The position numbers were made by a program, and so were the translations under genes. From Massariosphaeria phaeospora (Eukaryota > Ascomycota > Dothideomycetes > Pleosporales): a stretch of DNA of 64,000 nt. The DNA lies in contig JAADJZ010000015.1 of the NCBI GenBank assembly GCA_011032825.1, positions 744,001 through 808,000 of the forward strand, in the 5' to 3' direction. Below, one piece after another: positions 35,920-46,922 of the stretch; within the stretch, counting starts at the first letter, position 1; each line of letters begins with the position of its first letter. The notes beneath the pieces were generated by a model, which was given only the letters and a program-made list of their open reading frames with translations, did no database searches and was not told the origin of the DNA.

Positions 35920-38900
35920 ATGGAGTACTTTAGCTTGAAGCGCTCGACTGCTGCCGATCGGGGCCAGTCTAACCTCTCTAGCAAGGTCTATGTCCGCTCA
36001 ACGAAGAGTGGCAAGGTACAGAAGATAGTAAGAGAGCTATATCTACGACAAGACATTCCCTGCTCTTCGAACCTCTGCAAATCGTGCTTGGAGATTGCAC
36101 CTACAGACTACTCAAGCAAAGGTGTGTAGGCCTAACTCGTATAAAGAAGCAAAGCTAAATATAAAAGTGGCACCCTTCGTCCTCTCTGACACACCAGCTG
36201 GATCAAAGAAATTCCCAAATGGACAGTACCTCATCCCGGACACTAATGCATTTCTTACCGGGATGGATCTATTCGAAGTTGAAACCGCTTTCCACGACGT
36301 CATTGTGCTACAGACCGTGTTGGAAGAAGTGAAGAATCGATCATTACCACTGTATCATCGCCTAATCGCCCTGACCAGGAATGAAGGAAAGCGTTTCTAT
36401 GTTTTCTTTAATGAGTTTCGCCAGGAGACCTACATTGCTCGAGATTCTGGAGAAACTATCAACGATCGGAACGATAGGGCCGTCCGAAAGGCAGTCCAGT
36501 GGTACAACCAACACATCACTGAAGCTGTTGCTTCCCGCAGCAAGAAGCAAAAACGTGTTCCTGCGGTCGTCATGATCAGCGATGATCGGGACAATCTAAG
36601 AAAAGCCAAATCAGATGGGGTACCCGCGGACACATGTAAGTCGGTACTGATATTGTCTTGAAGCCTATGTTAACACCCTTAGTGTCGGATTTTGTGTCCG
36701 GACTAGAGAATGCAGACGAACTCCTAGACATGATTAGTGCTGCGCAGGAACAGCGAGAAGTCAGGTCCAAAAAGGCCGAGGTCTTTTATCCGGAACACTA
36801 CTCTATGTCCAAGATGATGACTGGTGTCAAAGCTGGCACTATGTATCAGGGCATTTTCAACGTCTCACCCTATAACTATTTAGAAGCGTCTGTGCATGTT
36901 CCGACCTTTGACAAGTCTCTCCTTGTACTTGGCCGAGAGAATGGCAACCGCGCTGTCTCTGCAGATATTGTGGTGGTTGAAATACTGCCCAAAGATCAAT
37001 GGAAGGCCCCCTCTACTAAGATCATTGAAGAGGAAACCTTGAATAAGAACGACAACCCGGAAGCCGAAGAGGGCGAGAATGTGTTTTCCGAGAGGGAACG
37101 TCGCGCACTCCAAGAGGAAGTTAAGCGGGTACATGGCCAGAGCACAGAAGGCAGGCCACAACCCACTGCGAGGGTTGTGGGCATCATCAAACGGAATTGG
37201 AGACAGTACGTTGGTCACATTGATCGAGATTCCGTTCGATCGGCCTCCAAGTCAAGCAGGCAGCAGCAGCAGGTGTTTCTCGTGCCCATGGATAAGCGCA
37301 TCCCGAAAATTAGAATGCGGACCCGACAGGCCGGTGAACTATTGGGTCAGCGCATTCTAGCGACAATAGATTCTTGGGATCGAGATTCGCGGTACCCTGT
37401 TGGCCACTTCGTGCGCTCTCTAGGGGAATTAGAGTCTAAAGGAGCCGAGACCGAAGCACTATTGTTGGAATGGGACGTCCAGTACAAGCCATTCCCAAAA
37501 ACTGTATTGGATTGTTTGCCTGCCGAAGGTCATGATTGGAAAGTTCCAGCCAGTCTCGACGATCCAGGTTGGAAAGGAAGAAAGGATCTCCAGGATCTTC
37601 TCGTATGCAGTATTGATCCCCCTGGCTGCGTCGACATTGATGATGCGCTGCACGCTCGTAAACTTCCGAATGGTAACTTCGAAGTTGGCGTGCATATTGC
37701 AGATGTCTCGCATTTCGTCAAACCTAACAATGCCATGGACAAGGAAGCTAGCCAACGAGGAACAACCGTGTACCTTGTAGACAAGCGCATTGACATGCTG
37801 CCTATGCTTCTGGGGACCGACTTGTGCTCACTCAAACCATATGTCGAGCGATATGCATTCTCAGTCATATGGGAGGTAACACCCGATGCTGACTTGGTAT
37901 CCTCCGAGTTCTCAAAATCGGTCATCCGATCAAGAGAAGCATTCAGCTATGAGCAAGCCCAGATACGCATCGACGACAAGTCTCAACAAGATGATCTGAC
38001 CAACGGAATGAGGACGCTGCTGATGCTCTCCAAGAAGTTGAAACAAAAGCGTATGGAGGCGGGTGCCCTCAACCTTGCCTCTCCTGAAGTCAAAGTTCAA
38101 ACCGAGTCCGAGACCTCTGACCCTGTCGATGTCCAAACGAAACGGCTTCTCGATACAAACTCTCTTGTCGAAGAGTTCATGTTGTTGGCCAATATAAGTG
38201 TCGCTGCCAAGAACTACGAAGCATTTCCGCAGACAGCTCTGCTGCGTCGTCACGGCGCTCCACCAAAGACCAACTTTGAGGAACTGTCGAACCAACTCAA
38301 AATCAAGAAAGGGCTCGAGCTCCGGACTGACAGCTCGAAAGCCTTGGCCGATTCGCTGGACACTTGCGTCGACCCAAAGGAGCCATTTTTCAACACCCTC
38401 GTTAGGATCATGGCGACGCGCTGCATGATGTCTGCCGAGTATTTCTGCGCCGGCACTCAAGCCTATCCAGAGTTCAGACATTACGGTCTTGCGAGCGAGA
38501 TCTATACTCATTTCACGTCTCCCATCCGTCGTTACGCAGATCTGGAAGCGCATCGTCAGCTCGCAGCGGCGATCGACTACGAACAACTAGACCCCAGTCT
38601 CCAGTCAAAACCCAAGCTTGAGGGGGTCTGCAAGAACATCAACGTACGACATCGCAACGCTCAAATGGCCGGCCGCGCATCAATCGAATACTATGTAGGC
38701 CAGGCACTGAAGGGGAAGGATGTGAAGGAGGAGGGACATGTTATGAAGGTCTTCTCGAACGGCTTCGTTGTTTTCGTTCCTAGGTTCGGCATTGAGAGCT
38801 TGATTCGCCTGCGAGATCTGGCAACCCCAGAGCCAGATGCCGAGTTCGATGCGGAGAACTATGTGCTCAACGTCAAGGGTGAGAAGGCAAGGAGCATTGA

Positions 38901-38985
38901 GCTGTTCGAGAAGGTCAATGTGAGGATCACCGATGAGGTCGAGGCGAGCACGGGCAAGAGGAAGGTGCGGTTGAGCTTAGTCTAA
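35920..38985 (+). CDS. DIS3: Exosome catalytic subunit Dis3/Rrp44
   Basis: Three exons (35920-36121, 36168-36635, 36683-38985) give 990 residues. The N-terminus has the CR3 zinc-binding motif IPCSSNLCKSC within the conserved VRELYLRQDIPC context. The PIN endonuclease domain follows (YLIPDTNAFL; VVMISDDRDNLRKA), with its acidic residues present. Cold-shock domains come next. The RNB 3'-5' exonuclease domain carries DPPGCVDIDDALHA, with the catalytic Asp cluster, and EVGVHIADVSHFVKP. The C-terminal S1 domain ends GKRKVRLSLV. Dis3 provides both nuclease activities of the nuclear and cytoplasmic exosome. Introns are 46 and 47 nt long with GTGTGT and GTAAGT donors. Confidence 0.97.
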
Positions 38986-39221
38986 GAGACCGTGCGCTGC
39001 ACACAGATACTACAGAGTGGACAGGTGTAACGAAGAACATTCACATGCACAGTAACTCATCTCATACGTGACCTGTTTCTTAATACCTAGTAACCAGTCC
39101 TATTCATGTATGGATCTGTAAGTCTGGTCAGCGAGCGTGTTGTATGTAATGTCCGCCTATCTGATCCAACATCCAAAAAGTAGACAGCCCCCTAGCAGCC
39201 AGCAGGTCTCTACCAAAACGC

Positions 39222-39228
39222 AAAAAAA
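39222..39228 (-). terminator. RNA polymerase III terminator
   Basis: A run of seven T on the minus strand, three bases after the tRNA-Ile discriminator base. This is a typical Pol III stop and supports the tRNA call and its 3' end. Confidence 0.8.
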
Positions 39229-39231
39229 GTA

Positions 39232-39352
39232 TGGTCAATGAGGGGGTCGAACCCTCGGCCTAAGGAATGTTAGATAGGTCACTTAACAATAAGTGAGGTG
39301 ACTCACCTTGGCGTTATTAGCACCACGCTCTAACCAACTGAGCTAATCGACC
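39232..39352 (-). tRNA. tRNA-Ile (anticodon AAT) with a 47-nt insertion in the variable loop
   Basis: Read on the minus strand from 39352. The acceptor stem GGTCGAT pairs with ATTGACC, with A as discriminator base. The D arm is GCTC...GAGC. The anticodon arm TGGTG-CTAATAA-CGCCA has the loop anticodon AAT and no intron at the canonical 37/38 site. The T arm is GAGGG-TTCGACC-CCCTC. A-box and B-box sequences are intact. The gene spans 121 nt, but without 39260-39306 it would be an ordinary 74-nt tRNA with the five-base variable loop AGGCC and a G15-C48 Levitt pair. The insertion therefore separates two otherwise perfect halves. Confidence 0.93.
39260..39306 (-). other. Spliceosomal-type intron-like insertion inside tRNA-Ile
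   Basis: On the minus strand this 47-nt segment starts GTGAGTCACC, contains CTAAC with the branch A ten bases before the 3' end, and ends CCTTAG. The flanks are CCAAG| and |GCCGAG. All three signals match the protein-gene introns of this window, and the length matches too (46-60 nt). Between donor and branch is a hairpin, TCACTTA-TTGT-TAAGTGA, with a perfect 7-bp stem. It lies between tRNA positions 45 and 46, not at the site cut by the tRNA-splicing endonuclease. Splicing is inferred, not shown. Confidence 0.7.
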
Positions 39353-42300
39353 TGATTGCATGAATGTTGAAGATTTTCGACCGTACAAAATATATAGCCA
39401 AAGAAACCCTAATATCAGAGCAGCAGGACCGCAACACAGGCCCGGAGAGTGGCAACGTAGTGATTATTTTCGTACAGTCATAGGTTGCTCACTCATTGCT
39501 CTTACCCCACAGTGGAGGGGTCGCAAAATTCATTCGCGCTAGCTGGTGCGGGGCTCAACTCATCTGGGCAATTGTGGTAATGAAAGTGGGAACTAAACTG
39601 TCTGATTGATGATCGGGCGAGAGCCTGCTTATCAGTCTGATTCAGGCTCTCTCCCAGAGCTAATCGTATCTAAGGGGCCTTGGCTCACCCCGTGTTTCCA
39701 CACAGTCGACTCTCAGTACCTTAACACGTCGAACACTTATTCTACATGGTATACTAGCAGGACTGCGATAGATGATTACTGCTACATGTACAGACACCCG
39801 ATTCGTCCAGGATAGCCCGTGCAGGAAAACAGAAGAAACGTGAGGAGCAACTTCTTCACAAAGCGCCAGATGCGCGGTCGTTCGTGCGCACACTTGGACG
39901 CCATACTTCCAGAGTCTTTCCGATGCAAGGAATTCGACTGTTTAATGGACGATAGGTTACTAGACTGCAGAGGCGTCGTTTCTACGATGCAGCTGTATGT
40001 TTTTGAAGCGTGTTTATCAGTTCTGCGCAAGTACTTGGTTGGGCATGTAGCTTCAGAAGCACCGGGAAGGGGGGTGGTTTGGAGACCGAATTGCACGTTG
40101 AGTTACCTGAAGTATCTAAGTGATTTGATGCACACGTGTACTAATTTGGAAGTACGGAGTACATGCTACAGCAAGAACAAGCGCATGCAGACCGACACCG
40201 ACCGAGCTACCTAGTCCATTACCCACCCACAGAAAGCAGTAGACTCCCAACGCAATAACAACGGCGCTTAACAAACACCTCCAAGGAACTTGGAGAAGCT
40301 TGGGGTCGCGGACAGAACGACAGGCTGGGCAGGTCATATGGACATATGAACGAGATCTCTGTGCCACGGTTGCAATTCCGGGACAAAGGGACGCTCGATC
40401 TGCCCTCCAGTCGCACTGGCCGCGACGCTGACCTTGCCACTGCAGTGTCGCTGCAGAAAGCCCATGCATGTGCAATATTCATTTACGGGTTATTGCGGCC
40501 GGGTGTTAGTGTGTGTTGTAGAGTACCCGAGGCGGCGGAAGCGACGGGTATATTGGCTGTAGCAAAGTGGGATGGAGCGCAGCAGGAATTGAATGTCCCC
40601 CACGCGGAGTGGGAGCGGGGTGAATTGGAGATGAGGTGAGATGTATATTTTGCCGGAAGCCGCGTGACGAGTATGTGACATGGTAGGCAGTGAGTTCTAT
40701 TATGGTGGTCCATGTAGGATTTGTTGGTGGTCAGCGTCCTGTCAGATTACTGTACCATGTTGGTGGTGAGGAATTGAATTCACCGTTGACGATGGTTCCG
40801 CGGAGTGCCGTGTGTGGTCAGTCTTCAGGTCTCCCGTTGGAAGGTGGTCATCTTTAGGTGCGGCGGGGCACACTCGTCGGTGATATTGCTGGGATTGGTA
40901 CATTGCCACATGGTAGTTATCACGAACGCGTATGGCGGTTCGCGTCTTCACGAGGTGTGGCCTTGATATTGGGATTTTGCGGATTCGTCAAGGCCTGGTG
41001 ACTATAAGCTTAGACAAGCCTGCTGGAACCGAGATTCGACGACTGTGCCTGGAGGACATGATTCAGCGGATACCCGAGTGGTGGTAGACTGATACTAAAG
41101 TGCCGCAGCTATCCGCTGGTGAAGAGTCTGTGGTGGTCAGCAGGATGGCGGCGGAAACAAGCCCAGCTTCAAACAGTCTCTGTCTGCGACAGTCTGCGAC
41201 AGAGATCACGGCATGTATATGATGAGTTCGTAGGCCTGGTGTGCTGGGAAATGCGCATCCCAACGCTTGACGATACTGGTCACGCCGAGTAGCAGGTTTT
41301 CGACGGAGTCTCGCAAGCTTAGCGTACTTGGTAGAAAGCAGGATGCACTTTGCGAACTATGATTGGCAGAAGTGAAGATTTACTGGACGCGAAGCCACTT
41401 TGTACGACTCCGTACCTTCTCTTTCGGACTTGGTACCGATGACAGCGCTGATCCGAGGCGCCTGGCGTCCGTATTTCCCCAAAGTTGTTTCGCGTCGGGA
41501 AACGGCATCGCTTTCGACACGAACATGGCAAAAGCAAGACAGAGCGCAACATGGCGAGTCTGCGACCTTCAATAACGCCTCGGCCCTCAAGCGGACGACT
41601 GACCGCCAAATGGACTAGCCAGGGTATCCTCGGTATGTGGCGCTGGCGATCGGTGGTCCACGTGCAAGTGGTGCATTTAGCCGTCACGCAATCCAGATTG
41701 CACGGTCCCACTTTCCCAGGAACGGGCGCTTGACGGCTTCACGGCAACGGCAAGACGCAAATCCCAAGTGCTGTTCTACTCGGTGCAGCTACTGTGTCGT
41801 GCCTCCAGCATCTCCCTGTGTTCCTCACCGTCTTTTGTAGACTAACAGTGTTCCGTGGCACTGTTGCGGGAGACTACTCGCACGTAGTTCGCGATCTTGC
41901 CGGGCCGCACTGTGGTGTTAGTGGCTGATCCGAATGTGTTCCTGGGGGATCGGTGTTTCAGACCTCTTCCGGTCAAAGACTCATCTCGGCTCTGGGACCG
42001 TTATGGAGATCATGGAGGGCTCACGCCCCACATGGGAATTTGGGGAAAGAGATATTTGTCTTGACGCTTGTGGTACTGACTCCTGAGTACGAAGTACGGA
42101 GTACAATGAATTGTGATGTGACAAGTTCATCATAACCAGAGCATGCTCCGGTGCCGCTACAAAGGTAAGGGCACGCGCAAGCTACATTTTTGTGATAGGA
42201 TGGTCGCTTTTGGTGTCAAGTCTAGGGTTGCGCGATGATGTGGTCAAAACGGCAAGCCTGCAGGGCCATGATAACCGACAAGCGTTTTTGTTGCGCAAGA

Positions 42301-44221
42301 AGCGCTTCGCTGTAGGATTTTTTCGTCTGCAATAGACTAATCGAGCGTAGTCCTCCCGCATCTCAAGAAATCCAGACTGCGCACTACTGGTAGTTGACCA
42401 TAGCCTAGCCGAAGCTGGCAGGGAATGCGCAAACCAAGTTGTAACATGCAAAGACGGCGGCAGCATCTCACGATAGTGAGCGACAGCGTGGTTCCACATG
42501 AATTCGTCTATGAAGGCATTCCTGTTTCATGTAGGTCTCTGTTGTAGTACAATCTTCCTTTGTAACTGTCATTGGTCCCGGTAGATGGGATATGACTCCA
42601 GAGGGGGAGTAAGCCCTTGTGATATGGCAACTTTGTAACCAAGCAACGGCTTGAGAGTCGGAACAGTCGGTGCTTCTGGTACTGGAATCTGGAGATAGTC
42701 CGACATCTTGATAATGACTAGAGGAATGCATCGGCTTTTCCACACCGTGATGAGTTCACCAGCATGTCGGCCGTCTAAGTGGCGAGTTTTGATTTCGGCC
42801 CCCCTTGCACTTGAGCTTGATAGTAGTAGTTCGGACTCTAACTCGCCAGCATCGCATCAAAGAGTGCCAGCAGACAGTCTCTGGCCCCCGCCAGCGCAGA
42901 GCTGACATTTTGGAACAATGCCGAGTTTGGCTCTGCCTCCGAGCGTAGCCAAGCCTAGGGACGCTACGCGGGACGACGCACCCTAGAGCCCATGGTTCAC
43001 TCGCACGGATTGGCCAGTGCCACTAATGAGCCATACCGGTATCGATATCGATATGCAAGTGGGCTCGCGTCCTGCTGATCCTCCGAGTCAAAGGCACTGC
43101 CGGTCCAGGGCTCGATTCGACCCATGCGCTTTGCTGGAGGCCCGCTCCCGTCCGACACCGAACGGCTCGTCATCTGAAGAAGCAAGGAAATTGACTTTCA
43201 GAAGAAACAGAAAAGAAACCAAGCTGTGAGCGGCGTGCGCACATCGTGGTGTGCGGCCAGCCGCTGCCATTCGGTCTGGCGTGGTGGAGGGGCAGTCGGA
43301 CGCCCCTGAGGACGTGGTACCGTTTTCGTCCTCATCGTGGCGTTCCTGACACCTCATCGACGGCACCTGGCAGAGCGTGCTGGCCTCCATCAACGCCACC
43401 TGGTCGTCGATTGGCACGGTGAGGGCGCAGCGGCGTCCCCTGCAGACACGGTAGGCGAAGGAGCGGTCGAACTGCCTATCGCGGCCGCTGCGCTATGTTT
43501 CCAACGGCGGGGTGATGAATTCAAGGCACGCAAAATTAACCTCACCATGGATGTCCGTCTAGCGCAACACTCACCGATATTTCAGCCTCCCAGGTACGGC
43601 GGACGGTGGTGCCGTACCTTTTCCCACACTTTGCACCCCACCCTCATATATGCAGGTACGTCGCCGCTGGCCAAGACGACCCGTCTCTATAACCTGCACG
43701 ACTGCCCCTCGCTCGGTGCGCCTCTTGCTGTTTCTGCCGTGCGATTGCTCCATTTCCTCTCCGTCTGTCTGCTGGCTGCACACCACCGCTTCTTTTCGTG
43801 GTCTTAGGTCTTGGAGCGTGGAGCTTGCGCATGACCAACATCTTCGCCTGCTGAGCCCCTCCGCTTGTCCCGCAATACTTTACCCGCGTCTCTCCCTACT
43901 CCGTACTCCCCATATCAAGCTGCCTTGGCTCCTCCCAGACGTCCGTTGTTTGTCCATTTGAAATTCTGTCGACTCCCATCATGGACGACTAGCCATCACT
44001 CTCGCTGGTGCTCAATTGAGGCTTTCTCAACTCCGCCCACCACCCCACGTTGGCGCCACCTTCGAGAGACCACCTGCTGTCGTTACGTTTGTTGCTCAGC
44101 CTTATGGTGCTTTGAGGCATCACTGCATCAACCTCAGCAACACTACTTCTTATCATTATCAGTCTTGAGGCAGGACATCAAGAGAAGGGTCACTGGTCTC
44201 TACACGACTGCCGCCGTCGTG
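39353..44221. other. Gene-poor interval
   Basis: 4.9 kb without a supportable protein gene. The longest ORFs (39819-40214 plus, 41711-41319 minus, 43337-43807 plus) have no motifs and mirror ORFs on the opposite strand. Copies of the decamer TACGGAGTAC or its complement occur near 40153, 42094 and 43897. An imperfect inverted repeat built on CTCTGTC...GACAGAG lies near 41178-41206. The last few hundred bases are probably promoter and pyrimidine-rich leader of the next gene. Confidence 0.4.
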
Positions 44222-44851
44222 ATGAATCAGAACGTCTGGATCATTGTTGCTGTAGTGTTGGGCATTTTCGTCTTGACTTTGGTTATTGTCCTGTCTCTCT
44301 TCCTCTGGAAGCGATCTCAGAAGAGGATACGAGGTTTCTCGCTTCGAGCTGTCACCCCTCTAGACGATGCCGAATTTGAATCATGGCGTCGGCCCAGCCA
44401 GTACACACAGCGTCCTGAGAAATATGGAATCACGCCCACTCAGCCGGCAGTGATCCGTACCAACAGGACTCCCAACATGTTTGAGAAAGAAGACAGCCAC
44501 TACGAACCACCCCGGACACCGTCGCCGACACGTTCAGCCATGTCTCCCAAGTCACCATCAACACCAATCCGCAAGCCAGAGAATGTCCACCGGAAATCCA
44601 GTATATCCTCATCCATAGCGGATCGACCACCCACACCTTACTCCCCAGCCTCAGTGTCTAGCGAAACCCAACGATCATCGTACGGGTCCCGCAAATCCCA
44701 AGGGGGCGCATCATCCATCCACTATCCTTCCATGTCCGAGACTTCTGCATTCAACTTCAACTTTGACTCCCCGCCACGGGAGGTCGGCCGCCCTTCGCAC
44801 CAGTCGGACCGCCCTCTGTACTTATCGTATGGATCCGACGATAAGGTGTGA
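44222..44851 (+). CDS. Single-pass membrane protein with a Ser/Pro-rich cytoplasmic tail
   Basis: Single-exon gene of 209 residues. The frame is open upstream to 43865, but that part (Cys/Arg/Ser-rich) does not look like protein, and ATG 44222 places a membrane helix right at the N-terminus: MNQNVWIIVAVVLGIFVLTL continuing to LFLWKRSQKR. The positive residues after the helix predict a cytoplasmic tail. The tail is rich in Ser, Pro and Thr, with many SP/TP sites (PRTPSPTRS, SPKSPSTP), so phosphorylation is plausible. I do not recognise a family. Small N-anchored Ser-rich proteins of this type are widespread in Pezizomycotina but mostly uncharacterised. Confidence 0.65.
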   Translation: MNQNVWIIVAVVLGIFVLTLVIVLSLFLWKRSQKRIRGFSLRAVTPLDDAEFESWRRPSQYTQRPEKYGITPTQPAVIRTNRTPNMFEKEDSHYEPPRTPSPTRSAMSPKSPSTPIRKPENVHRKSSISSSIADRPPTPYSPASVSSETQRSSYGSRKSQGGASSIHYPSMSETSAFNFNFDSPPREVGRPSHQSDRPLYLSYGSDDKV

Positions 44852-45983
44852 AACACTCAGGATGAACGGTCTACCCCACAAACGGACCAAGCAATCTCCG
44901 TTACTGGACGCCCTAACAATTTAGCACCCGGAATACTTTTGTTACATCAGATGGGCGCACAACATACCGACACTGATACAGGCGTCCCATGACGCTCTGT
45001 CGATCCTTGCCTTTGAACCTGTCAGTTTCACATAGCCACCGCACGACGCCGTCGCAAAGACATCAGCTCTGCGAACCCCACTCACGTCATTCGACCATGC
45101 TCTACTTTCCTTATCTACCTTTCGCTATACATATTCACGACGGCACATGACTTACACCTATGGGCGTTTTGGGAGGATTTGTTTGATTTTGTGATACCAG
45201 ACTTCATGTCACCTACATAGGCACCGGCCTTTCCTTTTATGTCAACTTGTTGCAATTTTGAGATGGAGACGACAGATTGACAAATCTGGGCTGTGGGAAC
45301 GAGGTCCAGCCATGCGTGTTGGATGGGGGGAGGGGCGGACGTGTATGCAGGCAGACCAATGCCTCAGTGCCTCTAGGAAAGCGATAATGCAATACTACAT
45401 TGGCCCAATTACTACTTCGTGTTATGGACTTTTGAAACACTTCCTTCGTTCAAACTTCAACGCACGATATGCACTCTCGTTGAATCCTCTTTGGGACGGG
45501 AAGCAGCACCAACGCGATCTACCCAAAGGCAAAGTCCTTCCCCCCACATCGTTCCCACTCCACCAACAGTCTGTTGTAACACACCGCTCCACGTAGCGGG
45601 AGAGCACATATGCAAGCTCCCGGCCAGGCCGTCAGCCATGGTACATCCCCACAATTCGCAAGTCGCATTTCGTGCATTGATGAGACACGGCGTGCGGACA
45701 CAGAGTGGGGTTCCGTTCTGCAGCGGCACAAAACGCCAAGACCTATTATGTGCAGCGCGGAGCGACCCGAGCGACTAGTGAAAGAAACAGAACAATCGAC
45801 AAACAACACGCAACTAGCGCGAGCACCATCCCTATCCTCTTGCGCAGCGCGACCCCTCTATAGCCTCTTCTTGATTTAAATACCCACGTTTACTTACTTA
45901 CTGCGCCATCGTGCAAACCAAAACACCACACCGCCGCTCGATACCCAACCCATTACCACACACAACCACACAACCACACAACC
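44852..45983. other. Intergenic
   Basis: 1.1 kb between same-strand genes. Several overlapping ORFs on both strands, none with features. The final ~100 bp are C/A-rich, ending with repeats of ACACAACC just before the next ATG (45963-45983), a probable 5' leader. Confidence 0.4.
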
Positions 45984-46523
45984 ATGGACTTCATACAAGG
46001 TTCGCATTCAACCCAAAACACCTCCCGTATCAAACGCCCCCCTAATCCACCCGCAGACTACATCCACCTCCTCCCGCGCTTCCTCCCGCCCACGCTCCTC
46101 AGCCCGCTCCTCACCTTCCTCACCACCTCCTTCGGCGTCTTCAAAGCGCTACAAACGCACCTCTCACCGCTCCTCGCGCGGCTCGCGACGCAGCCCGATG
46201 TGGCCTCGATCCTAGTGCTGGTCACCGTGCTGTTCGTGTCGTTCAAGATCCTGGGCATGGCGTACCGCGCCGTCATGTTCTGGGTGAAGTTGGCGGTGCG
46301 GCTGGCGCTGTGGGGCGGCATCGCGCTGGTGGGCCTGTGGGTGTGGAGTCGCGGCGTCGAGGGCTTCGTCGACGATGTGCAGGGCTTGGCGGCGTTTTGG
46401 ATGGGCGAGTATGAGAGGTTTGGGGGCGAGGTCAAGGCGTGGCAGCGGGAGAAGGAGGGCCAGATACGGATGGAGACGGGCGCGAAGGGGAGGGGGAGAG
46501 GTAGTCGGAGGGGTGTCCGGTAG
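45984..46523 (+). CDS. Apq12-like nuclear pore assembly/biogenesis membrane protein
   Basis: Probably two exons, 45984-45999 (MDFIQ plus one base) and 46057-46523, giving 160 residues. The intron 46000-46056 has a GTTCGC donor, a CTAAT branch and a CGCAG acceptor. It is 57 nt and free of stops, so retention would add 19 residues in frame and give 179. The spliced start MDFIQDYIHLLPRFLPPTLL fits the fungal APQ12 family (PF12716). Two hydrophobic stretches follow, around SILVLVTVLFVSFKILGMAY and LALWGGIALVGLWVW, then a charged Gly/Arg-rich tail. Apq12 in yeast is a nuclear-envelope/ER protein affecting pore assembly and membrane fluidity. Family assignment rests on length, topology and sequence pattern only. 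Confidence 0.62.
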   Translation: MDFIQGSHSTQNTSRIKRPPNPPADYIHLLPRFLPPTLLSPLLTFLTTSFGVFKALQTHLSPLLARLATQPDVASILVLVTVLFVSFKILGMAYRAVMFWVKLAVRLALWGGIALVGLWVWSRGVEGFVDDVQGLAAFWMGEYERFGGEVKAWQREKEGQIRMETGAKGRGRGSRRGVR

Positions 46524-46922
46524 ATGGGTATGATGGATGACTGGGACACTGTGAACTGGATTGAGAACGCTGCGGGAGGGCTTGTATATGGTGGCTAGGA
46601 GTCGGACAGCAAGTGGCCGAACGGGAACTACATGGATGGCGCGTTGACACGATAATGCATTTCGCGGTGTTGGGCTGCTACATCGACGGTCTTTGAATAC
46701 TGGACGGTCTTACGGAAAAGCGTAAAGGAAACAAAGGTCTTCAATTGCTTACGCACCCATTGGGCGTCGCAAGGATATCCAGGAACTTCCGCAGCTAATT
46801 AGCTATTTCTACATGATGGTAGATATTTATTCCGCTTCTCTACCAACCAGCCAAGCCCCTCCCCAGAATGTTGCATGACTTCGAGACATATATTGGGGCG
46901 ACGTTTCCCAAAGCGCTATTTT
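46524..46922. other. Convergent 3' region
   Basis: 399 bp between the convergent Apq12-like and CHORD genes. No gene was recognised. Confidence 0.4.

Noticed and set aside
37930..38586. 218-codon minus-strand ORF
   Set aside because: Antisense shadow of the DIS3 coding exon; no features.
39232..39352. Reading the tRNA as a class II tRNA with a long variable arm
   Set aside because: The variable region would be 52 nt, far longer than in Leu or Ser tRNAs, and the anticodon AAT is Ile, a class I tRNA. The GT...AG insertion explains all extra bases.
39360..43800. Possible genes in ORFs of 100-156 codons
   Set aside because: No motifs, no consistent splicing and mirrored ORFs on the other strand.
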